Shown in pieces: positions 1 to 9,442 of a stretch of 64,000 nt of DNA. The stretch spans positions 593,914 through 657,913 of the forward strand of contig NZ_PCPZ01000002.1 in the NCBI RefSeq assembly GCF_002979865.1, read 5' to 3'. This DNA is from Arthrobacter sp. MYb214 (GTDB lineage: Bacteria > Actinomycetota > Actinomycetes > Actinomycetales > Micrococcaceae). Numbering within the stretch: position 1 is the first letter of the stretch; each line of letters begins with the position of its first letter. The notes under the pieces are model-generated. The model did not search any database, was not told the DNA's origin, and saw nothing but the letters and a program-made list of their open reading frames with translations. A program made the position numbers and the translations under genes.

Positions 1-1265
1 GCAAGGACGTGGAAGGCGGCTTCGTCGTGGCCAACCTGGCCAAGATGCCGCACCTGCTGGTGGCAGGCGCCACCGGCGCGGGCAAGTCCTCGTTCGTGAA
101 CTCGATGATCACCTCGATCCTGATGCGCTCCACCCCGGACGAGGTGCGCATGGTCATGGTCGACCCCAAGCGCGTGGAGCTGACCGCCTACGAAGGCGTG
201 CCGCACCTGATCACCCCGATCATCACCAACCCGAAGAAGGCCGCCGAGGCACTGGGCTGGGTGGTCCGCGAAATGGACACCCGCTACGACGATCTGGCCA
301 ACTTCGGTTTCAAGCACATCGACGACTTCAACAAGGCGGTCAAGGCCGGCAAGGTGCACCCTCCGGAGGGTTCCAAGCGCGTGCTCAAGCCCTACCCGTA
401 CCTGCTGGTGATCGTCGATGAGCTCGCCGACTTGATGATGGTCGCCCCGCGCGATGTCGAAGAGTCCATCGTGCGCATCACCCAGCTGGCGCGTGCCGCC
501 GGCATCCACCTGGTGCTGGCCACCCAGCGCCCCTCGGTGGATGTGGTCACCGGCTTGATCAAGGCCAACGTGCCCTCGCGCATGGCCTTCGCGACCTCAT
601 CGGTCACCGACTCCCGCGTGGTCCTGGACCAGCCCGGGGCCGAGAAGCTGCTGGGCCAGGGCGACGCCCTGTTCCTGCCGATGGGCACCTCCAAGCCGAT
701 GCGCGTGCAGGGCGCCTGGGTGACCGAATCCGAAATCCACCGCGTGGTCGAGCACGTCAAGAGCCAGCTGAAGCCCGAGTACCGGGAAGACGTGATCCCG
801 GCTGCCGAGAAGAAGAAGCAGATCGATGAGGACATCGGAGACGATCTGGATCTGCTGCTGCAGGCTACCGAGCTCGTGGTCACCAGCCAGTTCGGCTCCA
901 CCTCGATGCTGCAGCGCAAGCTGCGCGTGGGCTTCGCCAAGGCCGGACGCCTGATGGACCTGATGGAATCGCGGGGCGTTGTTGGCCCTTCCGAGGGCTC
1001 CAAGGCCCGCGATGTGCTGATCCAGCCCGATGACCTGCCCATGGTCCTGGCCGCGATGCGCGGCGATGACCCGGCGACCAGCACCCCGTCGGCCACCGAG
1101 GCCGCGCTGGTGGCCGAAGCCAACGTGAACCACGCCGAGCCGGTCACCGACTATGCCGAGGACCTGGTTGCCAAGGATCTGGAAGATCGCCCGCAAGCCG
1201 TCGACTACTTCGATGGCTCCGACGAACCTGGCGAAGACGCCTGGGACCTGACAGGAAGAAACTGA
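1..1265 (+). CDS. ftsK: DNA translocase FtsK, C-terminal part (5' end outside window)
   Basis: The frame is open from the window edge, so only the motor and gamma domains are present. The Walker A motif GATGAGKSS lies about 20 residues in, followed by the Walker B region ([11 protein letters not shown]) and the [16 protein letters not shown] segment typical of FtsK/SpoIIIE ATPases. Near the C-terminus the winged-helix gamma domain ([23 protein letters not shown], written here only to show its LMD core) would bind polar KOPS-like sequences. The protein pumps chromosome ends through the division septum at the inner membrane; the membrane part must lie upstream. pgsA follows after 5 bp, suggesting co-transcription. 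Confidence 0.96.
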   Translation, partial: KDVEGGFVVANLAKMPHLLVAGATGAGKSSFVNSMITSILMRSTPDEVRMVMVDPKRVELTAYEGVPHLITPIITNPKKAAEALGWVVREMDTRYDDLANFGFKHIDDFNKAVKAGKVHPPEGSKRVLKPYPYLLVIVDELADLMMVAPRDVEESIVRITQLARAAGIHLVLATQRPSVDVVTGLIKANVPSRMAFATSSVTDSRVVLDQPGAEKLLGQGDALFLPMGTSKPMRVQGAWVTESEIHRVVEHVKSQLKPEYREDVIPAAEKKKQIDEDIGDDLDLLLQATELVVTSQFGSTSMLQRKLRVGFAKAGRLMDLMESRGVVGPSEGSKARDVLIQPDDLPMVLAAMRGDDPATSTPSATEAALVAEANVNHAEPVTDYAEDLVAKDLEDRPQAVDYFDGSDEPGEDAWDLTGRN

Positions 1266-1270
1266 AACCC

Positions 1271-1873
1271 ATGAGCGAGCAAGCTGGCCGCAATGCCCAG
1301 CCACCGGTACCGACGCTGAATATCGCCAACGTGCTCACTACCATCCGCATCATCATGGTGCCTTTCTTCGTCTGGGCCCTGATGGCCGATAACCACGAGC
1401 AAGGCCTGTGGCGCTGGGTCGCGCTGGGACTTTTCGTGGTGGCCATGTACACCGACAAGCTCGACGGGGACCTGGCGCGCAGCCGCGGGCTGGTAACCAA
1501 CTTCGGCAAGATCGCGGACCCGATCGCCGACAAGCTGCTCACCGGTTCGGCGCTGGTTTGCTTCTCGATCCTGGCCGAGCTGCCTTGGTGGGTCACCATC
1601 GTGATCCTGGCGCGCGAATGGGGCATCACCTTGCTGCGCGTGGTGGTCATCCGCTACGGCGTGATTGCCGCGAATATGGGCGGCAAGATCAAGACCGTGT
1701 TGCAGGCCATCGTGATCGGCCTGTACCTGCTGCCCTACACCCACACCATTGACTGGCTGGGCACCGTGGCGTGGTACCTGATGCTGCTGACCCTGGCCGT
1801 CACCGTGGTCACCGGACTGGAATACCTGGTCAAGGCCGGCCAGCTGGCAGCCGCGGCCAAGAAGCAGAAGTAG
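1271..1873 (+). CDS. pgsA: CDP-diacylglycerol--glycerol-3-phosphate 3-phosphatidyltransferase
   Basis: A 200-residue integral membrane enzyme that joins CDP-diacylglycerol to glycerol-3-phosphate, the first committed step to phosphatidylglycerol and cardiolipin. The CDP-alcohol phosphatidyltransferase signature D-x2-DG-x2-AR-x8-G-x3-D-x3-D is complete, beginning at DKLDGDLARSRG and ending at GKIADPIAD, about residues 60-90. Several hydrophobic segments follow. It lies 5 bp after ftsK and 10 bp before cinA, the usual actinobacterial order. PgsA against other members of the superfamily is judged mainly from this synteny and length. Confidence 0.93.
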   Translation: MSEQAGRNAQPPVPTLNIANVLTTIRIIMVPFFVWALMADNHEQGLWRWVALGLFVVAMYTDKLDGDLARSRGLVTNFGKIADPIADKLLTGSALVCFSILAELPWWVTIVILAREWGITLLRVVVIRYGVIAANMGGKIKTVLQAIVIGLYLLPYTHTIDWLGTVAWYLMLLTLAVTVVTGLEYLVKAGQLAAAAKKQK

Positions 1874-1883
1874 GGCCGGCACC

Positions 1884-2366
1884 ATGAAGCCCCAGGCACC
1901 CGAGGTGATCGCCAAGGCCATTGAAGGCGATGTGCAGCTGGCTACGGCCGAATCGCTGACCGCTGGCATGATTGCCGCGCGCCTGGCCGAGGTGCCCGGC
2001 GCCTCGGCGGTGCTGCGCGGGGGAGTTGTCAGCTATTCCTCGGCGGTGAAGTCATCGCTGCTGGGCGTCGACGAGATGCTGCTTGCCTCCAACGGATCGG
2101 TGGATCCCGAGGTTGCCCGGCAGATGGCCGTAGGGGCGCAGCGTGCCTGCGGTGCAGACGCGGCGATTTCTGCAACCGGGGTCGCTGGACCGGACCCGCA
2201 CGATGGCAAGGCGGTGGGAACCGTGTATATTGGGTGGGCCATGGGCGCTGACTCGGGATCCGAAGTCCACCACTTCGTGGGAGACCGGGCACAGATCCGC
2301 GAGCAGAGCACCCTGGCGGCACTTCACCAGTTCGCTGCCATCTTGGATAAAGCTTCTTCACAGTAA
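1884..2366 (+). CDS. cinA: CinA-family nicotinamide-nucleotide amidohydrolase (single domain)
   Basis: A 160-residue protein consisting only of the C-terminal CinA domain (PF02464 type): ATAESLTAGMIAARLAEVPG near the N-terminus, then GGVVSYSSAVKSSLLGV and SATGVAGPD. The family deamidates nicotinamide mononucleotide to nicotinic acid mononucleotide in pyridine nucleotide salvage. Full-length CinA has an extra N-terminal MocF-like domain that is absent here; the start fits the short form and there is no upstream remnant, because pgsA ends 10 bp before. Gene order with recA nearby matches other actinobacteria. Confidence 0.9.
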   Translation: MKPQAPEVIAKAIEGDVQLATAESLTAGMIAARLAEVPGASAVLRGGVVSYSSAVKSSLLGVDEMLLASNGSVDPEVARQMAVGAQRACGADAAISATGVAGPDPHDGKAVGTVYIGWAMGADSGSEVHHFVGDRAQIREQSTLAALHQFAAILDKASSQ

Positions 2367-2655
2367 GACGCGAAATACTCTTCTTCCCGAGATGTTACGC
2401 AAAAATCACGGCATATGTGGCGTAGGTCGCATTTAAGTGATTAGGGTGAATGTACGGGAACAAAATCGTATGACCTGTCGTTGTACGAATTGCAGGGCCG
2501 CAAGGATGGCCCCCGTATTTGATTAGATCTTCGAGATGGACCTAGGAGCAGAGGCTAAATTCATGGTCAAGCAACCCGTAACTGTCAATGGTGTCGTCCG
2601 TTGGCGCGATATGGGAGAAGCCCATATGGTCCAGCCCGAGAAGGAGGAGCACAAA
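2367..2655 (+). promoter_or_regulatory. Intergenic region upstream of clgR-like gene
   Basis: About 290 bp between cinA and the preferred clgR start. I see a possible -10 (TTAGAT, 2523-2528) and the strong ribosome binding site at 2641-2649, but no other gene and no clear terminator for cinA. Confidence 0.4.
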
Positions 2656-2976
2656 ATGGTAGTACTCCGTCATGAAATCGGCGATGTTCTGCGCGACGTC
2701 CGTCAGCGCCAGGGACGTACCCTTCGCGAGGTTTCGCATAGCGCACGTGTTTCCCTTGGCTACCTGTCCGAGGTTGAGCGTGGCCAGAAGGAAGCCTCTT
2801 CGGAGCTGCTCTCCTCGATCTGCGTGGCGCTGGAAATCCCATTGTCCCTGATGCTCCGTGAAGTATCCGAGCGCGTTGCCCTGGCAGAGGGCATTGCTAT
2901 CCCGGATACCGTCCCTACGGATATGGCCAACGAGTTTGCGGCCAAGAGCGGCAACAAGCCATTGGCCTCGGTCTAG
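2656..2976 (+). CDS. clgR: XRE-family transcriptional regulator, ClgR-like
   Basis: A 106-residue protein with a helix-turn-helix at about residues 8-62 ([20 protein letters not shown] region), matching the ClgR group that activates clp protease and stress genes in actinobacteria. The start at 2656 is chosen because AAGGAGGA lies just upstream and because the family usually begins [14 protein letters not shown]. The frame is open further up to an ATG at 2536, which would add 40 unconserved residues. A -10-like TTAGAT at 2523-2528 could serve either the upstream ATG or a leader of about 120 nt. It sits between cinA and DUF3046, as in related genomes. Confidence 0.88.
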   Translation: MVVLRHEIGDVLRDVRQRQGRTLREVSHSARVSLGYLSEVERGQKEASSELLSSICVALEIPLSLMLREVSERVALAEGIAIPDTVPTDMANEFAAKSGNKPLASV

Positions 2977-3030
2977 AACCAAATTTTTTAGGGCTACCGC
3001 TACTCAGTAATCGAGACTGCCGGCAGCCGT

Positions 3031-3065
3031 GCAAGGAGCCTGCGCGAAATGCGTGGGCTCCTTGC
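3031..3065 (+). terminator. Intrinsic terminator after clgR-like gene
   Basis: Ten-base perfect arms GCAAGGAGCC (3031-3040) and GGCTCCTTGC (3056-3065) around a 15-base loop, placed between the regulator and the DUF3046 gene. No strong T-run follows. Confidence 0.6.
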
Positions 3066-3075
3066 CTATGCGTGG

Positions 3076-3090
3076 GAGAATAATTAGGTG
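3076..3090 (+). promoter_or_regulatory. Possible leaderless start of DUF3046 gene
   Basis: GAGAAT (3076-3081) stands six bases before the GTG at 3088, the spacing expected if transcription begins at the start codon. GGGAGA could also act as a weak ribosome binding site. Confidence 0.4.
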
Positions 3091-3312
3091 AAAATCAGCG
3101 ATTTCTGGCGCAACATGGAAAACGAGTTCGGCGCGCGGTACTCCCACGTGCTGGCCGATTCCATGGCCCTTACCGAACTTGGCAGCCTTACCGCCGCGCA
3201 GGCGCTGGACAAGGGCATCAAGCCCAAGCAGATTTGGGAAGCCCTGTGCAAGGCGCAAGACATTCCGGCCGAACGCTGGCTTGGCGTGGATATCGAGCCG
3301 AAGGAATCGTAG
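3088..3312 (+). CDS. DUF3046 family protein
   Basis: A 74-residue soluble protein of the actinobacterial DUF3046 family, function unknown. Recognised by its N-terminal F-W-x2-M-x3-F-G core, the VLADSMALTELGSLTAAQALDKG centre (core TAAQAL), and the C-terminal I-P-x-E-R-W-L-G. It begins with GTG at 3088. Its place directly before recA is conserved in actinobacteria, which is the main support beyond sequence. No membrane segment or signal is present. Confidence 0.9.
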   Translation: MKISDFWRNMENEFGARYSHVLADSMALTELGSLTAAQALDKGIKPKQIWEALCKAQDIPAERWLGVDIEPKES

Positions 3313-3365
3313 CGACTCCGTTCGAAAGTCCCGGCACTGGATCTTCGAACATGCCGTGTTGAATT

Positions 3366-3381
3366 TCGAACACCTGTTCGG
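3366..3381 (+). promoter_or_regulatory. LexA (SOS) box upstream of recA
   Basis: TCGAACACCTGTTCGG matches the actinobacterial LexA operator TCGAAC-N4-GTTCGA at all but the last base. It lies about 170 bp before the recA start. A similar but wrongly spaced TTCGAACATGCCGTGTTGAA sequence lies just upstream (3345-3364). Confidence 0.85.
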
Positions 3382-3553
3382 ATAGGGTTATCCTAGAAGC
3401 AACGCAGGAAACTGCACCAAGAACTTAAGCACTGAGACTGTCCACACTTGAGGGCTATCGGAGTCCAAAGTGTCGGTGGGCAAGCATACTGTCTATTGCA
3501 GGACAAAATTCATGAGCAAGTACGTAGCAGGCTTGCAAGAGCAAAGGTGAACC

Positions 3554-4606
3554 ATGGCAGCAAAAAATGATCGGGAAAAGGCGCTAGAGGCTGTCCTGGG
3601 CCAAATCGACAAGGCCTACGGCAAGGGCTCGGTCATGCGCCTGGGCGATGAAACCCGTGCACCCATTGAAGTAATTCCTACCGGTTCGGTTGCCTTGGAT
3701 GTCGCCCTTGGCATTGGCGGCCTGCCACGCGGCCGCGTGGTTGAAATCTACGGCCCTGAGTCCTCGGGTAAAACCACGGTTGCCCTGCATGCAGTCGCCA
3801 GCGCGCAGAAGGCCGGCGGCGTTGCGGCTTTCATCGATGCTGAGCACGCGCTTGATCCGGAATACGCCAAGAAGCTGGGCGTCGACACCGACGCACTGCT
3901 GGTCTCCCAGCCGGATACCGGCGAGCAGGCTCTGGAAATCATGGATATGCTCGTGGGCTCCGGCGCGCTGGATATCATCGTCATCGACTCCGTGGCAGCG
4001 CTGGTTCCACGTGCCGAAATCGAAGGCGAAATGGGTGACAGCCATGTCGGCCTGCAGGCCCGCTTGATGTCCCAGGCTCTGCGCAAGATCACCGGCCGCC
4101 TCTCGGCCTCGAAGACTACCGCAATCTTCATCAACCAGCTGCGTGAAAAGATTGGCGTCTTCTTCGGCAGCCCGGAAACCACCACTGGCGGCAAGGCGCT
4201 GAAGTTCTACGCTTCGGTCCGCATCGACATCCGCCGCATTGAGACCCTGAAAGAGGGCACCAATGCGGTCGGCAACCGCACCCGCTGCAAGGTCGTCAAG
4301 AACAAGATGGCTCCTCCTTTCAAGCAGGCTGAATTCGACATCCTGTACGGCCACGGCATCTCCCGCGAAGGTTCGCTCATCGATATGGGTGTCGAGCATA
4401 ACCTGGTCAAGAAGTCCGGTGCCTGGTTCACCTACGACGGGGACCAGCTGGGCCAGGGCAAGGAAAACGCCCGCCGCTTCCTGCGCGACAACCCGGATCT
4501 GGCCGACGAACTCGAGCGCCAGATCTTGCAGAAGCTCGGCGTTCTGCCACAGGAAGAAGTTGAAGAAGACGAGACCGAACTGCGAGTCGTCGAGGGCGAT
4601 AAGTAG
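3554..4606 (+). CDS. recA: Recombinase RecA
   Basis: A 350-residue RecA, normal length. It forms ATP-dependent filaments on single-stranded DNA, drives strand exchange, and as co-protease triggers LexA self-cleavage. Walker A is GPESSGKTT at about residues 69-77; the Walker B region is [22 protein letters not shown] and loop L2 follows [22 protein letters not shown] (core QLREKIG). The ATG at 3554 follows the RBS AAAGG. A LexA box lies upstream, and lexA itself is at 15.3 kb. recX overlaps the stop codon or starts 98 bp later, depending on its true start. Confidence 0.98.
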   Translation: MAAKNDREKALEAVLGQIDKAYGKGSVMRLGDETRAPIEVIPTGSVALDVALGIGGLPRGRVVEIYGPESSGKTTVALHAVASAQKAGGVAAFIDAEHALDPEYAKKLGVDTDALLVSQPDTGEQALEIMDMLVGSGALDIIVIDSVAALVPRAEIEGEMGDSHVGLQARLMSQALRKITGRLSASKTTAIFINQLREKIGVFFGSPETTTGGKALKFYASVRIDIRRIETLKEGTNAVGNRTRCKVVKNKMAPPFKQAEFDILYGHGISREGSLIDMGVEHNLVKKSGAWFTYDGDQLGQGKENARRFLRDNPDLADELERQILQKLGVLPQEEVEEDETELRVVEGDK

Positions 4607-5493
4607 TGGCCCCAGGCTTCCAGCGACGTAGCGTCCGACCCGGAAAGAATTCCGGGTCGGACGCTACGTCCGTTTCCAAAGAGTTCCAGGGGGATCCCGA
4701 GGACATGCCGGACTGGGCAAAACCCAGCCCGGAAGAAGTGGAAGCACAAGCGGCTGAGGAATCAGCTAGGCGGGAACGCGCCGCCCGGCGCGCCGCAACC
4801 CCAGCCATGCCAGCGGGCAGCACCTCCCGCACCATTGCCAGCTTCCCGGAGGAATCCAGGAAACCGGGCAGTGTTGAAGAGCTGCGTGCGGCGATGGAAC
4901 AGATTGTTGCCGCGCCCGCACCGGCCAAACCCTCGAAGCAGGAACGCCGCGAAGCACGCGAAGCGAGAAAAGCGGCGCGCGAAGCCGGGGAGCCCGAAGA
5001 GCTCAGCGATGACCAGTGGCGGGAAAAGGCGCGTGGCATTTTGCTGCGCCAGCTCACAGCCAGCGACAAGACCGCGAAACAGCTCAAGGCCAAGCTTCTT
5101 GACAACCAATGCCCTGAGGATATCGCTGATGAAGTCATCGACCGGTATGCCGAGATCAATCTCGTTGATGATGAACGCTTTGCGAAGTCGTGGGTAGTTG
5201 CCCGCGCGCGCTCGCGCGGTTTGGCCCGTGGGGCGATCAAGCGCGAGCTGCGCACCAAGGGCGTAGACGATGAACTGGCCGCTGAAGCGCTTGAGCAGAT
5301 TGATGATGAGGCCGAGGAGCAGCGGGCCCGTGAACTGGTTCGCGCGAAACTGCGCCCGGAATCCATGGGCGCAGATCGGGATAGGGCATTACGCCGACTA
5401 GTAGGGATGCTGGGGCGTAAAGGCTACAACGGCGGCTTGGCCTTCAAAGTCGCGCGCGAAGAATGGGAAGAGCGCTTCGGTAGCCGCTACTGA
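4606..5493 (+). CDS. recX: Regulatory protein RecX
   Basis: RecX binds RecA filaments and limits RecA activity. The three-helix RecX repeats fill the C-terminal half, from about ARGILLRQLTASDKTAKQL (core LRQLTASDKTAKQL) through INLVDDERFAKSWV and the final RRLVGMLGRKGYNGGLAFKV. The first 130 residues are charged, low-complexity and Ala/Glu/Arg-rich. The longest frame begins at a GTG that overlaps the recA stop, but that start places a perfect 46-bp palindrome (4625-4670) inside the coding sequence. An ATG at 4705 preceded by GAGG would put the hairpin between the genes instead. I cannot decide between the two starts. Confidence 0.9.
   Translation: MAPGFQRRSVRPGKNSGSDATSVSKEFQGDPEDMPDWAKPSPEEVEAQAAEESARRERAARRAATPAMPAGSTSRTIASFPEESRKPGSVEELRAAMEQIVAAPAPAKPSKQERREAREARKAAREAGEPEELSDDQWREKARGILLRQLTASDKTAKQLKAKLLDNQCPEDIADEVIDRYAEINLVDDERFAKSWVVARARSRGLARGAIKRELRTKGVDDELAAEALEQIDDEAEEQRARELVRAKLRPESMGADRDRALRRLVGMLGRKGYNGGLAFKVAREEWEERFGSRY
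4625..4670. repeat. Perfect inverted repeat between recA and recX
   Basis: Two 21-bp arms (4625-4645 and 4650-4670) are exact reverse complements, with loop AGAA. The transcript would form a very stable hairpin 18 bases after the recA stop codon. There is no T-run behind it, so it looks more like a transcript stabiliser or attenuator than a simple terminator. Confidence 0.92.
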
Positions 5494-5810
5494 TTGCGCT
5501 TCGGATCCTGGGCAGGTGCTTTGCTGCGGCGTCCAAACCAATCGTCAATGCCCTGGTATGCCCACAGGATCAAGGCGGCGATCCCGGCAAGCACCGAGCC
5601 AACACCGATATTGAACAGCAGGTCATCGGTCTCGTGGTCCATCGGCGGGAGGAGGCCGATGGCGATCGGGATGGCGAAAAGGAAAAGTGCGGATATTCCG
5701 GCCATCCAGATATGGAAGACCTTCATGCCGCGTGACAAGCGCAATGGGCGGGATTTCTCGGGTTCCGGTTGTGGGCGGGGTGAATGGTTTTCCACGGAAA
5801 TCTCTCTCAT
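5487..5810 (-). CDS. Hypothetical small membrane protein
   Basis: A 107-residue protein with a basic, proline-rich N-terminus (about 30 residues) and two hydrophobic segments, VFHIWMAGISALFLFAIPI and IGVGSVLAGIAALILWAY, joined by an acidic loop with PPMDHETDD. I do not recognise a named family. It is convergent with recX and overlaps its end by 7 bp, and it diverges from miaB with about 160 bp between. Coding seems real because the membrane pattern and the charged ends are clean, but no function can be assigned. Confidence 0.7.
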   Translation of the reverse strand: MREISVENHSPRPQPEPEKSRPLRLSRGMKVFHIWMAGISALFLFAIPIAIGLLPPMDHETDDLLFNIGVGSVLAGIAALILWAYQGIDDWFGRRSKAPAQDPKRNQ

Positions 5811-5957
5811 AGGCCGAATTGGCTAGTTGATAGTCTAATTCAATCCTAACCCTTCCGAGGGAAGCGGTGAATTCGGCGATTAGCGGGCACGCGCTGCGAA
5901 CAGCACGCAGGAGCGCGTCCCAAGGTCACCTGTATTTCAGCAGTACCCAATCTTCGG

Positions 5958-5972
5958 TAATCTTGAAGAGTG
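5958..5972 (+). promoter_or_regulatory. Leaderless promoter of miaB
   Basis: TAATCT (5958-5963) lies exactly six bases before the GTG start at 5970, and no Shine-Dalgarno sequence is present. Confidence 0.55.
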
Positions 5973-7499
5973 ACTGAGCAACATACCTTGAGCAACATCG
6001 GCAGTGGAGAACTACCCCGTACCTATGAAGTACGTACCTTCGGCTGCCAAATGAACGTGCACGATTCCGAGCGGCTCTCCGGTCTCCTGGAAGATGCGGG
6101 CCTAAGCCGCAAATCCGAAGAGCTGGCCGAAGAAGCAGCCGACGTCGTCGTCTTCAATACCTGCGCAGTGCGTGAAAACGCAGACAACAAGCTCTACGGG
6201 CATCTGGGCCTGCTGAAGAACCTGAAGGCCGAACGCCCCAATATGCAAATTGCCGTCGGCGGGTGCCTTGCCCAGAAGGACCGGGACACCATCGTCAAGA
6301 AAGCCCCATGGGTAGACGTGGTGTTCGGCACGCACAATATCGGTTCGTTGCCTACGCTGCTGGCCCGCTCGCGCCACAACCAGGAGGCGCAACTGGAGAT
6401 CCTGGAATCACTGGATGTCTTCCCATCCACCTTGCCGACTCGACGCGAATCCGTGTACGCAGGCTGGGTCTCCATTTCCGTGGGTTGCAACAATACCTGC
6501 ACCTTCTGCATCGTCCCATCCTTGCGCGGCAAGGAGCGCGATCGCCGCCCGGGCGAGATCCTCGCCGAAATCCAGGCCCTGGTCGATGATGGGGCCATCG
6601 AAGTGACCCTGCTGGGCCAGAACGTGAATTCCTACGGCGTGGAATTCGGAGACCGCTTGGCCTTCGGCAAGTTGCTGCGCGCTTGCGGCGAAATAGAAGG
6701 ACTCGAACGCGTGCGCTTCACCAGCCCGCACCCAGCGGCCTTCACCGATGACGTCATCGATGCCATGGCCGAGACCCCGAACGTGATGCCGCAGCTGCAT
6801 ATGCCGCTGCAGTCCGGCTCGGACAGGGTGCTCAAGGAAATGCGCCGCTCCTACCGGTCCAAGAAATTCCTGGGCATCCTGGAAAAGGTTCGCGAACGCA
6901 TCCCGCATGCGGCAATCACCACCGACATCATCGTTGGCTTCCCGGGCGAAACCGAAGAGGACTTCCAAGCCACCCTCGACGTGGTTGAAGCGTCGCGATT
7001 CTCCTCGGCATTCACCTTCCAGTATTCCAAGCGGCCGGGAACACCGGCAGCCGAACTTGAAGACCAGCTGCCCAAGGCCGTGGTCCAGGAACGCTACGAG
7101 CGCCTGACCGCGCTCCAGGACCGCATTGCCAAGGAAGAGAATGCGAAGCAGCTGGGCCGTACCGTAGAAGTGATGGCCACCGAGCAGTCCGGACGCAAGT
7201 CCGGGGAAACCCGGCGCCTGTCCGGACGCTCGCAGGACCAGCGCCTGGTGCACTTCTCTGTGCCTGACGGAGCCCAAGCCCCGCGCCCAGGCGATCTGGT
7301 CACCCTGCCTATTACCGAAGTGGCATCATTCCACCTGATTTCCGATCCCACCGCTGACCAGTACTCCCTGCGCCGTTCGCGTGCCGGGGATGCCTGGGAC
7401 CGTGCCCAAGCCGAAAGCTGCGGGGTACCTTCGCCAGCTGCGAACGGTTCCAGCGGCCGCACGAGCTTGGGCATGCCAACCTTGAAAGTGCGTAGCTAA
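5970..7499 (+). CDS. miaB: tRNA-2-methylthio-N6-dimethylallyladenosine synthase MiaB
   Basis: A 509-residue radical-SAM methylthiotransferase that adds the 2-methylthio group to i6A37 of tRNA. The N-terminal UPF0004 domain begins [17 protein letters not shown] and holds the three cysteines of the auxiliary cluster; the radical-SAM triad is in [25 protein letters not shown] domain follows from about residue 390. The last 70 residues are not conserved. It is followed by miaA after 4 bp; MiaA makes the substrate of MiaB, so the pair acts in sequence. Translation probably starts at GTG 5970 on a leaderless message. Confidence 0.96.
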   Translation: MTEQHTLSNIGSGELPRTYEVRTFGCQMNVHDSERLSGLLEDAGLSRKSEELAEEAADVVVFNTCAVRENADNKLYGHLGLLKNLKAERPNMQIAVGGCLAQKDRDTIVKKAPWVDVVFGTHNIGSLPTLLARSRHNQEAQLEILESLDVFPSTLPTRRESVYAGWVSISVGCNNTCTFCIVPSLRGKERDRRPGEILAEIQALVDDGAIEVTLLGQNVNSYGVEFGDRLAFGKLLRACGEIEGLERVRFTSPHPAAFTDDVIDAMAETPNVMPQLHMPLQSGSDRVLKEMRRSYRSKKFLGILEKVRERIPHAAITTDIIVGFPGETEEDFQATLDVVEASRFSSAFTFQYSKRPGTPAAELEDQLPKAVVQERYERLTALQDRIAKEENAKQLGRTVEVMATEQSGRKSGETRRLSGRSQDQRLVHFSVPDGAQAPRPGDLVTLPITEVASFHLISDPTADQYSLRRSRAGDAWDRAQAESCGVPSPAANGSSGRTSLGMPTLKVRS

Positions 7500-7503
7500 G
7501 TAC

Positions 7504-8406
7504 ATGACCAATTCGAACCTGCCGGTCATCGCCATCGTCGGCCCCACCGGCACCGGCAAGTCAGATTTGGCTATTGCCCTGGCCCGGGAACTGGGCGGGG
7601 AAATCGTCAATTCAGATGCCCTGCAGTTCTACCGCGGCATGGATATCGGCACCGCGAAGCTGCCGGTGGATGAACGTGGCGGCATCGAGCATCATTTGCT
7701 CGACACCATGGCCATCACCGAGGAAGCGTCCGTCGCGGCCTTCCAAGCCCAAGCCCGCGACCACTTCGCCCGAATCCGGGCCCGCGGCAAGATTCCGGTG
7801 ATGGTCGGCGGCTCTGGACTGTATGTGCGCGCAGCACTTGACGTCATCGATTTCCCGCCGACGGATCCCGGGGTCAGGAAACGGCTGGAGGCTGAGGTCG
7901 AGGCCGAAGGCGACGGACCCCTGCGCCGCCGTTTGGCCGAGGTGGACCCGGTGTCAGCTGGGCGCAACCTGGATTTGCGCCGCGCGATCCGGGCCTTTGA
8001 AGTCTACGAGATTTCCGGGCGGGCCTTCAGCTCCTTCATGCCGCAACGCGAGTATGCCGCACCGGCAATCCAGATCGGTTTGAACTATGACCGGCATGCA
8101 TTGCACGAAGCCCTGGAGGCCCGCGTGCACAAGATGGATGCCATGGGATTAGCCGAAGAAGTCGCAGGACTTCTTGAACAAGGATTACGCGAAGGCAAGA
8201 CCGCTTCGCGTGCCATCGGGTACCAGCAGTACATTGACTATTTGGATGGGCTGATCACCCGAGCCGAAGCCATCGACCAGACGATCATCGCCACGCGCAA
8301 GTTCGCGCGACGGCAGATCACCTGGTTCAATGCAGACCAGCGGGTCAACTGGCTGAACCCGATCGAACCGGGACTGCTGGAAAAAACGCTGAAGATCATT
8401 GGCTAG
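7504..8406 (+). CDS. miaA: tRNA dimethylallyltransferase MiaA
   Basis: A 300-residue enzyme that transfers a dimethylallyl group from DMAPP to A37 of tRNAs reading UNN codons. P-loop [11 protein letters not shown] starts near residue 11; the [19 protein letters not shown] segment (core [15 protein letters not shown]) and the C-terminal ASRAIGYQQ and [13 protein letters not shown] motifs are family signatures. It lies between miaB and dapF in one probable operon. Confidence 0.97.
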   Translation: MTNSNLPVIAIVGPTGTGKSDLAIALARELGGEIVNSDALQFYRGMDIGTAKLPVDERGGIEHHLLDTMAITEEASVAAFQAQARDHFARIRARGKIPVMVGGSGLYVRAALDVIDFPPTDPGVRKRLEAEVEAEGDGPLRRRLAEVDPVSAGRNLDLRRAIRAFEVYEISGRAFSSFMPQREYAAPAIQIGLNYDRHALHEALEARVHKMDAMGLAEEVAGLLEQGLREGKTASRAIGYQQYIDYLDGLITRAEAIDQTIIATRKFARRQITWFNADQRVNWLNPIEPGLLEKTLKIIG

Positions 8407-8438
8407 CCAACATACGCAGGAAAACTCTAGGAGCATTG

Positions 8439-9374
8439 ATGTACCGCACCGAACTAGGACAGCTGGCTGGACAACATTTTGCCAAGGGCCACGCTACCGG
8501 CAACGACTTCGTACTGGTTGCAGACCCTGAAGCAAAGCTCGAAATCACCCCCGAACAGGTAGCGGCCCTGTGCCATCGCCGATTCGGCATTGGCGGCGAC
8601 GGGCTCATCCGTGCCGTGCCAACCTCCAAGGTTCCGGGATACGAAGAGCAGTTCCTGGAGAACCCCAAGGCCTACTGGTTCATGGATTACCGGAACAACG
8701 ACGGTTCCATCGCCGAAATGTGCGGCAATGGCGTGCGTGCCTTCGCGCACTACCTGATTGCCGAGGGGCTGGTGAGCCTCCAGGTGGGGCAAAGCTTCCA
8801 GATCGGCAGCCGTGCAGGGGTCAAGGAAATTACCCGCCTGGTCGATGGCTACGCAGTGAACCTGGGTCCTTGGGGCCTGATCTTCGAGCAGGACGCGGCC
8901 GAAAAATCCGTGGACTCCATGGTCAAGCCGCGTGGCTGGGAACAGGCCCTGCCGGCCTTGAGCATCACCATGGGCAATCCGCACACCGTTGTGGCGTTGC
9001 CCGATGCCCGAATGCTCGAAGAATTGGACCTGTTCCAGGCACCAGAGGTATCTCCCGTTCCTGCCCACGGCACCAACGTGGAATTCGTGGTTCCATCCGA
9101 ACCGCTGATTGAAGAAGACGGAGTTGCCCAGGTCCAGATGCGCGTCCATGAACGCGGGGTAGGCGAGACCCTCTCTTGCGGTACCGGTGCCTGCGCGGCT
9201 GCAGCTGCCGTACGCTACTGGGCGCGCAGCACCGCGCTGATCAACCAGTGGGCTGTTGCGGTGCCAGGCGGCGTGGTCGGCGTTGAATTCCGCGGCAATG
9301 CAAGCGGCGGAGAAGATACGATCCTCAGCGGCCCAGCGGATCTGGTGGCGCGCGGGATCCTCGGTGCGCAGTAG
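8439..9374 (+). CDS. dapF: Diaminopimelate epimerase
   Basis: A 311-residue pyridoxal-independent racemase converting LL- to meso-diaminopimelate for lysine and peptidoglycan synthesis. Both catalytic cysteines are visible: AEMCGNGVRAFAHY (about residue 92) and LSCGTGACAAAAAV (about residue 247). The start is set at ATG 8439, five bases after TAGGAG; a TTG codon directly before it is less likely. A strong terminator shared with the convergent methyltransferase follows. Confidence 0.96.
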   Translation: MYRTELGQLAGQHFAKGHATGNDFVLVADPEAKLEITPEQVAALCHRRFGIGGDGLIRAVPTSKVPGYEEQFLENPKAYWFMDYRNNDGSIAEMCGNGVRAFAHYLIAEGLVSLQVGQSFQIGSRAGVKEITRLVDGYAVNLGPWGLIFEQDAAEKSVDSMVKPRGWEQALPALSITMGNPHTVVALPDARMLEELDLFQAPEVSPVPAHGTNVEFVVPSEPLIEEDGVAQVQMRVHERGVGETLSCGTGACAAAAAVRYWARSTALINQWAVAVPGGVVGVEFRGNASGGEDTILSGPADLVARGILGAQ

Positions 9375-9395
9375 AACTGATCCGGTTCTTCGCAG

Positions 9396-9429
9396 AACCG
9401 CAGATTGGCTCGGCAGCCGATCTGCGGTT
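9396..9429. terminator. Bidirectional terminator between dapF and methyltransferase
   Basis: A stem of about 15 bp (AACCGCAGAT...ATCTGCGGTT with inner GGCT/AGCC) and a four-base loop CGGC, followed by TTT on the plus strand. It serves two convergent genes. Confidence 0.85.
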
Positions 9430-9442
9430 TGCCTTCGGTCCT

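Noticed and set aside
3345..3364. Second LexA box upstream of recA
   Set aside because: TTCGAACATGCCGTGTTGAA has the half-sites but the wrong spacing.
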